Of a DNA stretch of 62,776 nucleotides, positions 38,133 to 46,393 are shown piece after piece (position 1 is the first letter of the stretch; the number at the start of each line of letters is the position of its first letter). A program made the position numbers and the translations under genes. Under the pieces are notes generated by a model that saw only the letters and a program-made list of their open reading frames with translations, was not told where the DNA came from and did not search any database. Origin of the DNA: Candidatus Iainarchaeum sp. (lineage in GTDB: Archaea > Iainarchaeota > Iainarchaeia > Iainarchaeales > JAFCCW01); the NCBI GenBank assembly GCA_017609985.1, contig JAFCCW010000005.1, positions 1-62,776 on the forward strand, given 5' to 3'.

Positions 38133-38624
38133 ATGCCTGCAAAAATAGAAAATAAAACCTTTATTCATGATTCAGCTGTCCTGCTTGGAAATGTAGAGAT
38201 TGGAGACAACTCCAGCATCTGGCCGAACGCGGTTCTGCGAGCTGATAAAGGAAGCATTAGGATTGGTGAAAGGACAAGCATTCAGGACTGCTGTGTTCTC
38301 CACGCAGACTGGGAGCAGGGAATTGAAATCGGTTCAAACGTGACTGTGGGACATGGCACTGTTGTGCATGCCTGCTCTATTGGAGACAACTGCCTGATTG
38401 GAATGAACTCAACCGTGATGACTGGAGTGAAACTAAAGGGAAAGTGCATCGTGGGAGCCGGCGCAGTGGTCACCAAGGGCATTGAAGCAGAGAACGCGCT
38501 GATTCTCGGAGTGCCTGGAAAAATAATCAGAGAGTTGAAGGAAAGCGAGCTAAAAGACATTGAAAGAAAAGCACAAGAATATGTTGATTTGAAAGAGAAA
38601 TATCTTGCAAGACAAAATGTTTAA
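38133..38624 (+). CDS. Gamma-carbonic-anhydrase-like hexapeptide protein
   Basis: The 163-residue protein is a left-handed beta-helix of the gamma-carbonic anhydrase/YrdA/PaaY family: IHDSAVLLGNVEIGDNSSIWPNAVLRAD, then GERTSIQDCCVLHAD, SNVTVGHGTVVHACSIGDN and GMNSTVMTGVKLKGKCIVGAGAVVTKG. The three metal-binding His (HAD, GHG, HAC) are all present. A C-terminal helix packs against the helix prism. It forms a trimer that binds zinc or iron; activity as a carbonic anhydrase varies in this family. Confidence 0.9.
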   Translation: MPAKIENKTFIHDSAVLLGNVEIGDNSSIWPNAVLRADKGSIRIGERTSIQDCCVLHADWEQGIEIGSNVTVGHGTVVHACSIGDNCLIGMNSTVMTGVKLKGKCIVGAGAVVTKGIEAENALILGVPGKIIRELKESELKDIERKAQEYVDLKEKYLARQNV

Positions 38625-38647
38625 AGCAGTTTGAACCTAATTCTTTT

Positions 38648-40474
38648 ATGAAATTCTTGGAAGTAGCTGAGTTCTGGAGCCGGGTGGAGAGTGCTTCCTC
38701 CCGACTCACGATGACAGACATCATTGCAGAAGCACTTGAGAAAGCAGAAAAAAAAGATGTGCGCCCTCTTGTCTATCTATCACAAGGAAAGCTTGGGCCA
38801 GATTTTCTAGAAGAAGACCTTGGTCTGGGAGAAAAGCTCGTAATAGAAGCAATTGCGAAAGCCTCAGGCAATGCAAAAGACGAAGTGCAAAAGCAGTACA
38901 AGAAAATCGGAGACATTGGAGAGCTTGCAGAAAAGTTGTCAGATGGAAGAAAACAACAGTCTCTTGGAAAGCAGGAACTCTCTTTTGAAAAAGTTTTCAA
39001 AAATATGGAAAAGATTACAAAAGCAGAGGGAAAGGGAAGCCAGCTGTCAAAGATAAGACTGTTAGCAGAACTGTTGAATTCTGCTTCAGGAACCGAGGCA
39101 AAATATATTGTGCGAATTCCAATAGGAGCAATGAGGCTCGGAATTGGAGAACCAACAATAATGGACGCATTGGCAATAAACTATCTCGAAGAATTCAGGC
39201 AACAGGAAAAAATTCTTGAAAAAAAACTCGGGAAAAAATACAAAAAAAAAGAAGACCTTGAAAGACAGCTCAAGTTTAAGTTAAGAGAAAAAATTGAAGC
39301 AAAATACAATATTCATCCCGATCTTGGAGAGATTGCGGAAATAATTAAAGAAAAAGGTTTGAAGGGAATTCAAAGTATTTCGATTGAAACTGGAATCCCG
39401 ATTCGCCCGACTCTTGCTGAAAGGCTTCCAAGTGCAAAAGAAATTGTTGAAAAGATTGGAACATGCGCAGTTGAAGCAAAATATGATGGTTTCAGATTTC
39501 AGGTTCACAAAAATGGAGACAAAGTAATTATTTTTTCGAGGAAAATGGAAAACATGACAAACATGTTTCCAGAAATAGTTGAAGGCGTCAAGAAACAGGT
39601 AAAGGCAGACAAGGCAATAATAGAGGGAGAAGCACTTGCATTCGAAGAAGAGACCGGAGAATACTATCCGTTCCAGGTAACAATCCAGAGAAAGAGAAAA
39701 TATGATATTGAAGAAAAAGCAAAAGAACTTCCCTTGAAACTGTTCGTATTTGACTTAATGATGTTTAATGGAAAAGACATGATGAAGGAAACATTTAGGA
39801 AAAGAAGAGAAAAACTTGAAGAAATCATTGAAGAAGGAGAAATTGTTGCACCAACAAACACCATCACCACAAACAAGCCAGAAGAAATCGAAAAGTTTTT
39901 TGAAGAAAGCATTGAAAAGGGATTGGAGGGAATTATTGCCAAAGATCTTGAAGCAAAATATATTGCTGGAGCAAGAAAGTATGCTTGGATAAAACTTAAG
40001 AGAAGCTACAAGGGAGAAATGCAGGATTCAACAGACCTTGTAATAATTGGATACTACAAAGGAAAAGGAAAAAGAGCAAGATTTGGGTTGGGTGGCTTGC
40101 TAACCGCGTGCTATAACAAAAAAGAAGACATGTTTGACTCTGTTGCAAGAATTGGAACTGGTTTAAGCGAACAACAGCTTGAAGAAATGGAGAAAAGATT
40201 AAGCAAAATTTCAGTAAAGAAAAAGCCGATTCGGGTGAACTCTGAAATAACACCGGATGTCTGGACAGAACCAAAGTATGTGATTGAAGTAGTGGCAGAC
40301 GAAATAACTGAGAGCCCAATGCATGTTTGTGAAAAGAAAGGAAAAGAAAAAGGACTTGCTCTTCGATTTCCAAGACTGATTTCTTTCAGACAGGATAAAA
40401 AACCAGAGCAAGCCACAACAGGAAAAGAAATAAAACAAATGTTCAAGAAACAAAAGCACGTGCAAAAAGATTAA
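38648..40474 (+). CDS. lig: ATP-dependent DNA ligase
   Basis: The 608-residue protein is a full archaeal replicative ligase. It has an N-terminal DNA-binding domain (~1-240) and the nucleotidyltransferase motif I AEAKYDGFR, where the adenylated Lys is residue 278. Motif III (KLFVFDLMMFNGKDM), motif IV (LEGIIAKDL), motif V (AWIKLKRSYK) and an OB-fold domain follow. It seals nicks in replication and repair. Possible alternative starts lie a few codons further in. Its stop overlaps the end of the convergent M20 peptidase gene by 4 bases. Confidence 0.95.
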   Translation: MKFLEVAEFWSRVESASSRLTMTDIIAEALEKAEKKDVRPLVYLSQGKLGPDFLEEDLGLGEKLVIEAIAKASGNAKDEVQKQYKKIGDIGELAEKLSDGRKQQSLGKQELSFEKVFKNMEKITKAEGKGSQLSKIRLLAELLNSASGTEAKYIVRIPIGAMRLGIGEPTIMDALAINYLEEFRQQEKILEKKLGKKYKKKEDLERQLKFKLREKIEAKYNIHPDLGEIAEIIKEKGLKGIQSISIETGIPIRPTLAERLPSAKEIVEKIGTCAVEAKYDGFRFQVHKNGDKVIIFSRKMENMTNMFPEIVEGVKKQVKADKAIIEGEALAFEEETGEYYPFQVTIQRKRKYDIEEKAKELPLKLFVFDLMMFNGKDMMKETFRKRREKLEEIIEEGEIVAPTNTITTNKPEEIEKFFEESIEKGLEGIIAKDLEAKYIAGARKYAWIKLKRSYKGEMQDSTDLVIIGYYKGKGKRARFGLGGLLTACYNKKEDMFDSVARIGTGLSEQQLEEMEKRLSKISVKKKPIRVNSEITPDVWTEPKYVIEVVADEITESPMHVCEKKGKEKGLALRFPRLISFRQDKKPEQATTGKEIKQMFKKQKHVQKD

Positions 40475-41535
40475 GCATTCTCTAATACAAACTTTTTGAA
40501 AACAGTTTCTAGTTCTTTTATTGAAGAAATACTAACCCACTCATCAACAGAATGAGGTTCCCCTCCCTTTGGGCCAATAATTCCAAAAGGAACTCCTTGC
40601 TTTGAAAACCATTTAGTGTCTCTTGAACCGTTTGCGAAATATTTTTCAGGTTTTTCAGAAAACTCTGTCAAAACTGCTTTCTCGAATTTTTTGAATATCT
40701 CACTTTCAGTATCAACAGTAACTGAGGGAGTAAATTCAATTCTTTCAACAGAAATTTTGTCCGAAACAGAAGAAATTTTCTGAAGGAGTTCATCAGGATT
40801 ATCATGTTCAGTATATCTTATGTCAAGAACAAGTTCTGCATTGTCAGGAATCTTGTTTGGAGCTTCCCCCCCATTAATCAGACCAAGATTATAAGTTGCC
40901 TTCCAATTGTCTTTTTCAGACACATCAGAAAATTGTTTCCTGATTTTTAGAAATGCTTCTATGAGATTTTCAATTGCATTTTCTCCCTGCCAAGGATAAG
41001 CTCCATGCGCAGCTTTTCCGCTTGCAGTGACCCTCAGCCTCATTACTCCTTTTTCTTTCACGACTAAGCTATAGCGTGCATCAGGGCAGATAATAAAAGA
41101 GGGTTTAACTAGTTCAGAAAGAGGCTCTGCTCCAAGCATGCCTCCCTGCTCTTCGTCAAATGTAAAAGCAACTGCAACACTCTTGTCCTTTGGAACAGTC
41201 TTAAGAATAGTCATACAAAAAGCAGCTTGTGCTTTCATGTCACAAGAGCCTCTGCCATAAAGCCTGTCCCCCTCTTCTCGTGCAGTGAATTGCTTTTCTT
41301 CGCCTTCCACAACATCCAAGTGAACAAGAAACATTATTTTTGGTTCCTTTGTTTCCTGAGTGCTGACATAAAGAGTTGGCTTTCCCTGTTTTTCAAAACC
41401 AAATTTGTAAAATTCTTTTGAAGGAAAGAAAGCATCAACAAATTCAAGGCAGGACTTCATCTCTTCAAGATTGTCCTTTGTTGTCTTGAAAGAAATTAGT
41501 TTTTTAGAGAGTTCAATCGTATCCATACTGCCCAC
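40471..41535 (-). CDS. M20-family metallopeptidase/deacylase
   Basis: The 354-residue protein is of the ArgE/DapE/CPG2 class. It has FLVHLDVVEG (first metal His and Asp), LYGRGSCDMKAQAAF (bridging Asp), FTFDEEQGGMLGAEPL (catalytic Glu pair) and a dimerisation domain (KAAHGAYPWQGENAIENLIEAF). It ends in KGGEPHSVDEWVSI with the last metal-binding His. It removes an acyl or amino-acid group from a small peptide-like substrate. It lies 3 bases downstream of the aldolase gene on the same strand. Confidence 0.9.
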   Translation of the reverse strand: MGSMDTIELSKKLISFKTTKDNLEEMKSCLEFVDAFFPSKEFYKFGFEKQGKPTLYVSTQETKEPKIMFLVHLDVVEGEEKQFTAREEGDRLYGRGSCDMKAQAAFCMTILKTVPKDKSVAVAFTFDEEQGGMLGAEPLSELVKPSFIICPDARYSLVVKEKGVMRLRVTASGKAAHGAYPWQGENAIENLIEAFLKIRKQFSDVSEKDNWKATYNLGLINGGEAPNKIPDNAELVLDIRYTEHDNPDELLQKISSVSDKISVERIEFTPSVTVDTESEIFKKFEKAVLTEFSEKPEKYFANGSRDTKWFSKQGVPFGIIGPKGGEPHSVDEWVSISSIKELETVFKKFVLENA

Positions 41536-41538
41536 ACA

Positions 41539-42426
41539 CTATTTAAGCAGGTTAATTTTTTTTAATGCCTCGCGCTTTACTTCCTCTCTTCCCGCGAAAA
41601 GATAAGAGCGCGGATCAAAGTCAGATGGATTTTTTTTAAGAAAAGCGCGGACGCCGGCAGTGAACGCAAGCCTTAAGTCAGTGTCAATGTTTACTTTTGA
41701 AACACCAAACTTTATGGCTTTTTTTATCTGAGAATCCGGAACACCTTTTGCCCCGTGAATTTTTGCACCATATGCATTGGCTTTGCTCACCAGAACCGGT
41801 TCTGAAGCAGAAGCTCCATGAAGAACAAGAGGAACAGAAACTATCTCGCGAATTTCCTTCAAGCGTGCAAAGTCAAGCTCTGCTTTTTCCTTAAACTTGT
41901 AGGCTCCGTGAGAAGTTCCAATTGCAACAGCAAGAGAATCACACCCTGTTTTATTGACAAAATCTTTTGCCTGAAGAGGGTCAGTGAATTTTTCAGAATC
42001 GCTTCCGATTGCGCCTAATTCTGCTTCAACGCTTGCTCCTTTTTTGTGGGCATAAGCAGAGCATTTTTTTGTAAGCGCAATATTTTTACTGTACGATAGC
42101 TTGCTCCCGTCAATCATGACGCTTTTGTAACCAAGATCAACACATTTTTTTACTGTTGCAAAGTCTTTTCCATGGTCAAGATGAATGCAAGTTTTTACCT
42201 TGCGACAAGAAGACATGTGAGAAACAAGCGCAGTGAGATTGTTCAATCCAGCGTAAGCTATTGCAGAAGGGGTTGTTTGAATCCACAAAGGAGACCGTGC
42301 TTGTTTTGCTGCTTCAAAAAGAGCCTGTGTTATTTCAAGATTGGTTGTATTAAAGGCTGGAACTGCATAATTATTTTTTTGAGCTTCTCCAAGCAAGGTG
42401 GTTCCTTTAACAAACATTGGCATCAA
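41539..42426 (-). CDS. fba: Class II fructose-bisphosphate aldolase
   Basis: The 295-residue protein is a bacterial-type, zinc-dependent class II aldolase. It has YAVPAFNTTNLE, the zinc and catalytic residues in CIHLDHGKDF, SVMIDGSKL, SVEAELGAIGSD, and GTSHGAYKF, then LVLHGASASEP and SKVNIDTDLRLAF. It splits or joins fructose-1,6-bisphosphate. Many archaea use class I aldolase or FBPA/P instead, so a class II enzyme suggests an acquired gene. It is co-directional with the M20 peptidase, 3 bases away, and divergent from gatD. Confidence 0.92.
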   Translation of the reverse strand: MMPMFVKGTTLLGEAQKNNYAVPAFNTTNLEITQALFEAAKQARSPLWIQTTPSAIAYAGLNNLTALVSHMSSCRKVKTCIHLDHGKDFATVKKCVDLGYKSVMIDGSKLSYSKNIALTKKCSAYAHKKGASVEAELGAIGSDSEKFTDPLQAKDFVNKTGCDSLAVAIGTSHGAYKFKEKAELDFARLKEIREIVSVPLVLHGASASEPVLVSKANAYGAKIHGAKGVPDSQIKKAIKFGVSKVNIDTDLRLAFTAGVRAFLKKNPSDFDPRSYLFAGREEVKREALKKINLLK

Positions 42427-42462
42427 CCAAAAGCAATAAAAGTAAGATGCAACTTTAAATAA

Positions 42463-43803
42463 ATGTTTGCAATGAATCTGAAAAAATTTCTAAAAAAGCA
42501 CAAGCTCTCAGAAGGAGATATTGTTGAAATAGTGCAAGAGGGCGGAGAATTCAAGGGAACAATAATTCCCAGCAAAAAAGAAAACCTGCTTGTTCTAAAA
42601 CTCAACTCAGGTTACAATGCAGGATTTTTAAACGAAGAAATTGAAAGCATTAAGAAAACAGGAAAAGGAAAAAAAGTTGGAAAAGGAAAAAAAGAAAAAA
42701 TCAGAAAAAAACCAGGCCTGCCCAACATAGCAATCCTTCACACTGGGGGAACTATTGCGAGCAGAGCAGACTACAGAACAGGAGCAGTAATAACAAGCTT
42801 TGATGCGGAAGACTTGCTTTCCATGTTCCCAGAACTCAATGATATTGCAAATTTTAAGTCAGACCTCATAAGCCAGATGTGGAGTGATGATTTTAGGTTC
42901 AAGCACTTTGAAACAATTGCAAAAGAAATCAAAAAACAGGCAGACAAAGGCGTTGACGGAATAATCCTGAGCATGGGAACAGACAATATGTGTCCGGGAA
43001 CCGCAGCAATATCTTTTGCAATAGAAAAATGCCCTATCCCGATTCTGGTCGTCGGTGCCCAAAGGTCAAGTGACCGTGGTTCGAGCGATGCAGCAATGAA
43101 CTTAATCTGCGCAGCAGAATTTATTGCAAAAACAGACTTTGCAGGAATAGCAATCTGTATGCATAATTCAACTGAAGACAACAAGTGCGCAATTCTTCCT
43201 GCGACAAAAACAAGGAAACTTCACACTTCAAGAAGAGATGCATTCAAACCAGTTAATGATTCAGCAATTGCGCTGGTTGACTATGGCTCGCACTCGATTG
43301 AATTCTTAAAAAAAGATTACTCTAGAAAGAGCAAGGAAAAAATGATTGTAAAACCAAAATTTGAAGAAAAAACCGGTTTCCTGAAAGTACACGTTAACAT
43401 GTTTCCAGAAGAATTTGAATTCTTTAGCAAACAAAAATACAAAGGATATATAATAGAGGGAACTGGCTTGGGACACACTCCTGGCCACGTGCCGAACAAG
43501 GACTGCAAGATTCATGAAAAGATTATTCCAGCAATTAAAAAATTCATCGACAAGGGCGGAGTGGTTGCAATGACTTCTCAGTGCATTTTCGGAAGAGTCC
43601 ACCTGCATGTTTATGACAAAGGAATTGACTTAACAGAAGCAGGAGTTGTTCCGGGAGAAGACATGCTTTCAGAAACAGCTTTTGTAAAACTGGCGTGGCT
43701 GCTCGGAAACTATAAACCAGCAGAGGCAAAAGAGTTAATGGGAAGAAATTTACGCGGAGAAATAACCAAGAGAACGCTTGAAAAAGAGTTTGAATTGGAG
43801 TAG
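42463..43803 (+). CDS. gatD: Glutamyl-tRNA(Gln) amidotransferase subunit D
   Basis: The 446-residue protein has a ~75-residue N-terminal SH3-like domain (KKHKLSEGDIVEIVQEGGEFKGTIIPSK) and a Lys-rich linker. An L-asparaginase-type domain follows, with nucleophile Thr in ILHTGGTIASR (~residue 93), then ILSMGTDNMCPGTAAISFA and RSSDRGSSDAA. With GatE it generates ammonia and converts Glu-tRNA(Gln) to Gln-tRNA(Gln). This route is specific to archaea. A TATA-like CTTTAAATA lies just before the ATG at 42463; an ATG at 42472 is an alternative. GatE and a tRNA-Gln are also in the window. Confidence 0.95.
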   Translation: MFAMNLKKFLKKHKLSEGDIVEIVQEGGEFKGTIIPSKKENLLVLKLNSGYNAGFLNEEIESIKKTGKGKKVGKGKKEKIRKKPGLPNIAILHTGGTIASRADYRTGAVITSFDAEDLLSMFPELNDIANFKSDLISQMWSDDFRFKHFETIAKEIKKQADKGVDGIILSMGTDNMCPGTAAISFAIEKCPIPILVVGAQRSSDRGSSDAAMNLICAAEFIAKTDFAGIAICMHNSTEDNKCAILPATKTRKLHTSRRDAFKPVNDSAIALVDYGSHSIEFLKKDYSRKSKEKMIVKPKFEEKTGFLKVHVNMFPEEFEFFSKQKYKGYIIEGTGLGHTPGHVPNKDCKIHEKIIPAIKKFIDKGGVVAMTSQCIFGRVHLHVYDKGIDLTEAGVVPGEDMLSETAFVKLAWLLGNYKPAEAKELMGRNLRGEITKRTLEKEFELE

Positions 43804-43808
43804 ATTGA

Positions 43809-44129
43809 ATGAGCATTTTGTGGGATTTATTTGGAGCAATCGGGCTTGCAATGATTCTTGCAGCATTCTATTTAGAACATAAAAAAGAATTTCAGAAACA
43901 GTCTCTTGCATACAATGGATTGAATCTCATGGGCTCTCTTATCCTGCTAGTGTATGCAGTCCATTTAGGCTCGGTAATTTTCATTGCACTTAATTTAGTT
44001 TGGGTATTGATTGCAGGCTACTTTATTCTAAAAAGAGTGAATAAAGAAGGTTTCAAAAAAGATTATTCTCACACTCTGAAGGAATTAAACAATAATGGGG
44101 AAGCAAAAAGCCTGAGGGACCTGCAATGA
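43809..44129 (+). CDS. CBU_0592-like small membrane protein
   Basis: The 106-residue protein has three predicted membrane helices (LFGAIGLAMILAAFYL, LNLMGSLILLVYAV, VIFIALNLVWVLIAGYFIL). The pattern QSLAYNGLNLMGSLILLVYAVHLGSVIFIALNLVW is that of the CBU_0592-type domain of unknown function. The C-terminal tail is basic and cytoplasmic. It starts 5 bases after gatD and overlaps the flavin reductase gene by 4 bases (ATGA), so all three may share a transcript. Confidence 0.75.
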   Translation: MSILWDLFGAIGLAMILAAFYLEHKKEFQKQSLAYNGLNLMGSLILLVYAVHLGSVIFIALNLVWVLIAGYFILKRVNKEGFKKDYSHTLKELNNNGEAKSLRDLQ

Positions 44130-44665
44130 ACCTGCTCGGAATCGGCGGATCCCCTAGAAAAGGAAATTCACAAACAATGCTGGAAGAAACTCTCAGGGGC
44201 GCAGAGCAAGCAGGAGTTGAAACAGAAATTGTTCTATTAAGAGAGCTTAATATTGCACACTGCGATGGAAATGACTATTGTCTTGAAGCAAAAGAATGCA
44301 GGCAGAAGGATGACTTTCAAGCAGTCGCGGAAAAAATGGAGCAGGCAGACTCAATAGTGCTTGCAACACCAACCTATTTTGACAACATGAGCGGATTAAT
44401 GAAGGACATTGTTGACAGAAGCAATTATCTTTACGCAAAAAAAAGCCTGAAAGGAAAAAAAGGTTATGCTGTTATTTCAGGAGGCGGAAAACGAGAGTCG
44501 CTTGAAAAATGTCTGGAAACAATTAAGAGTTTTTACAAGCACGAGCTAATGGAATTTAGCGGAGCTGTTTTGGGAGAAAAATTAGAAAAACAAAATGCAG
44601 TTTCCAAGAATGACTGTTTGCTGAAAAAATGCTTTGAACTTGGAAAAAAAATCGCAGAAGAATAA
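44126..44665 (+). CDS. NADPH-dependent FMN reductase-like flavoprotein
   Basis: The 179-residue protein has the flavodoxin-like fold of iron-sulfur flavoproteins and NAD(P)H:FMN reductases. It has GIGGSPRKGNSQTMLEETLRGAEQAG (FMN phosphate loop), HCDGNDYCLEAKECRQKDDF (a Cys motif of the iron-sulfur flavoprotein type) and VLATPTYFDNMSGLMKDIVDRS. It uses FMN for electron transfer in the cytoplasm. Its start overlaps the small membrane protein gene by 4 bases. A true Fe-S cluster is uncertain, as only two Cys (DYCLEAKEC) are close together. Confidence 0.85.
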   Translation: MNLLGIGGSPRKGNSQTMLEETLRGAEQAGVETEIVLLRELNIAHCDGNDYCLEAKECRQKDDFQAVAEKMEQADSIVLATPTYFDNMSGLMKDIVDRSNYLYAKKSLKGKKGYAVISGGGKRESLEKCLETIKSFYKHELMEFSGAVLGEKLEKQNAVSKNDCLLKKCFELGKKIAEE

Positions 44666-44690
44666 ATTATATTATTCAAAACAAGCCATA

Positions 44691-45326
44691 CTATTCAAAA
44701 GAAGGGCTTGAAAGAAAATCAAAGCACCATTCTGAAATCAATTTGTTGGAATTTTTTGAATCAGAAACCATTTGTTCTAATTCAATCAAATTAGGTTCAA
44801 TAAATTTTAGTTCATAATTTTTCCACAACACAGGATAATCTGATTTAAAATCAGACATTGCAGAATTAGCATCTTTTGCTTTTTCAAGAACAGATTCATA
44901 TACTGGAATCATAGAAGAAAGTTCATCAATTGAAGAGCACAAGTCAACAGGGTTGTGTGAATTAAAATCAATGCTTTCAGCAAGAGACCTTGCTTCAATC
45001 ACCCTGCTTACAAAATCAAGAAAACTTATGTGAACTTTTGTAACTAATTTAATCTGACGAGATGCAGAAGAAGAAAATTCTCCAGAACGGTCGTTCAGCG
45101 AAGAAATTTTACTTTTTAGAAAAGAAATATCATCCTGAGACAAATCAGAAATTGCATCGCTTATGGTTAGTTTGCTTTTCAAAGAAAGATTGTTTTCTGA
45201 ATAAAAAGATTCAATTTCAGAATAACCAAGATGAAATGATTTGCTTGGTTGCATAAAAAAGAATGCAATCACGGCTAACAAAATCAGGCCAACAACCAAA
45301 ACTATTTTTTTATCCATCTTTTTCAC
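44691..45326 (-). CDS. Exported protein with N-terminal anchor, unknown
   Basis: The 211-residue protein has a lysine-flanked N-terminal helix (KIVLVVGLILLAVIAFFFMQ) that may act as a signal anchor. Helical, Ser/Asp-rich sequence with few Cys (one near residue 130, one near 203) follows. No motif is recognised. It starts next to the stop of the upstream exported protein (45327-45941), and the two form a leftward pair. The exterior of the cell is its likely location. Confidence 0.6.
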   Translation of the reverse strand: MKKMDKKIVLVVGLILLAVIAFFFMQPSKSFHLGYSEIESFYSENNLSLKSKLTISDAISDLSQDDISFLKSKISSLNDRSGEFSSSASRQIKLVTKVHISFLDFVSRVIEARSLAESIDFNSHNPVDLCSSIDELSSMIPVYESVLEKAKDANSAMSDFKSDYPVLWKNYELKFIEPNLIELEQMVSDSKNSNKLISEWCFDFLSSPSFE

Positions 45327-45941
45327 CTAACAAGAACAACCCACATCTATTCCGGTTCCAGGATTATAGCCCCCTGTTGAAACAGGAATTCCATTACTGC
45401 CTGAATCAGGAAATCCTCCAAATGGAAATATGTCTGGAATATGCGAAGCTATTGAAGAAGGAACAAGAGGAGGAAAACCAGAGCTTGTGGAATGAGGCAC
45501 AGAAGACTGGGTGAATTCAAGCTCGCCTTCTTCTTCATCAGAAACCGGCTCTTCATACAACCCTTCAAGATAATACTCTGTTTTAGTTTTTGCGATTATC
45601 TTCACAAGATATTTTCCAGGAGAAAGAACTGCGCTAAGCGGAAAAACAACTGTTCTTTGTTCAACTTGTTCAATTTCATCCCTTACAATTGTTTTCTCGG
45701 CTTCTTCAAGCAAATTTCCTGATTGGATAAGTTCCATTTTCACATCATATTTCCCGACATCTTTCAGGGGGTCAAGAAGACGAACCGCAGTCAGAATTTT
45801 TGGCTCAGACAAGACATTATTTTCAGAATCATATTTATAAAAAATCTTGCTGTTGGTTGTTGAAACAGTGAACGGAACAGCAAAGCATAAACTGAAGAAA
45901 AGCAATATAGCCAAAAAAGTAAAAACTAAACCAGAACGCAT
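45327..45941 (-). CDS. Secreted protein with Gly/Ser-rich C-terminal tail
   Basis: The 204-residue protein has a signal peptide (LVFTFLAILLFFSLCFA). An Ig-like beta domain follows (~25-130, TVSTTNSKIFYKYDSENNVLSEPKILTAVRLL). After a Glu-rich stretch the tail is rich in Pro, Ser and Gly and ends in DVGCSC. The final Cys pair could be a lipid- or metal-binding site. It is the first gene of a leftward pair with the anchored protein. No function is known. Confidence 0.6.
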   Translation of the reverse strand: MRSGLVFTFLAILLFFSLCFAVPFTVSTTNSKIFYKYDSENNVLSEPKILTAVRLLDPLKDVGKYDVKMELIQSGNLLEEAEKTIVRDEIEQVEQRTVVFPLSAVLSPGKYLVKIIAKTKTEYYLEGLYEEPVSDEEEGELEFTQSSVPHSTSSGFPPLVPSSIASHIPDIFPFGGFPDSGSNGIPVSTGGYNPGTGIDVGCSC

Positions 45942-46004
45942 GGAAACTATATTAAATTTGAATTATAAAAAGCTTTCTAGGGCTTGGCAGAGGGATAAAA
46001 ACTA

Positions 46005-46024
46005 TTTTATAGGACAAATGTCCT
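46005..46024 (+). promoter_or_regulatory. TATA box overlapping a GGACA-AA-TGTCC palindrome
   Basis: TTTTAT (46005-46010) runs into AGGACAAATGTCCT (46011-46024), a palindrome with 6-bp arms. ATG of the HTH gene is 11 bases further. The dyad covers the expected start of transcription, so autorepression by the HTH protein is likely. Two near-identical palindromes lie in the trmJ and tatD genes. Confidence 0.65.
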
Positions 46025-46034
46025 AAACACATTG

Positions 46035-46262
46035 ATGCCAAAGAAAGGTGCTGACGACAAAAAAACAAGAGAAATAATATCCCTTCTTGAAGACAATCCA
46101 CAGGGCATGTGGGCGCGTGAGATTGCAAGAAAAACAGGCATTAGCAAGAGCACTGTTTCCAGATACCTCAATAGCTATCTTGCAGAACAAGTTGAGGAAG
46201 AGTGGATGGGCAGGAACCGGATTTTTAGAAAGAAAAAAGAAGAAGAGGCGCAAGAAAAATGA
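46035..46262 (+). CDS. Small helix-turn-helix protein
   Basis: ATG at 46035 is chosen over a TTG one codon earlier. The 75-residue product is mostly one HTH, with helix 2-3 REIARKTGISKSTVSRYLNSYLAEQVEEEW and a short wing (MGRNRIFRKK) followed by a charged tail. It should bind DNA as a dimer, probably to the palindrome at 46011-46024 in front of it. An unusually short product, it is preceded by no leader, as is common here. Its target beyond its own promoter is unknown. Confidence 0.75.
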   Translation: MPKKGADDKKTREIISLLEDNPQGMWAREIARKTGISKSTVSRYLNSYLAEQVEEEWMGRNRIFRKKKEEEAQEK

Positions 46263-46393
46263 AGCAAAGACAAGAAAGACAAATTGAAATTATCAAAGAA
46301 GAGCTTGAATCAAAAACTTAATTAAGATAGCGCAATAAAATTTTAATGCAAAAAATACAAGAAAATCTTGCTTAAAACAAAAGAGAGCACGTG

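Noticed and set aside
40468-40490. A fifth copy of the hairpin repeat (AAGCATTCTCTAATACA)
   Set aside because: It lies within the coding end of the M20 peptidase and lacks the GGCAATG half.
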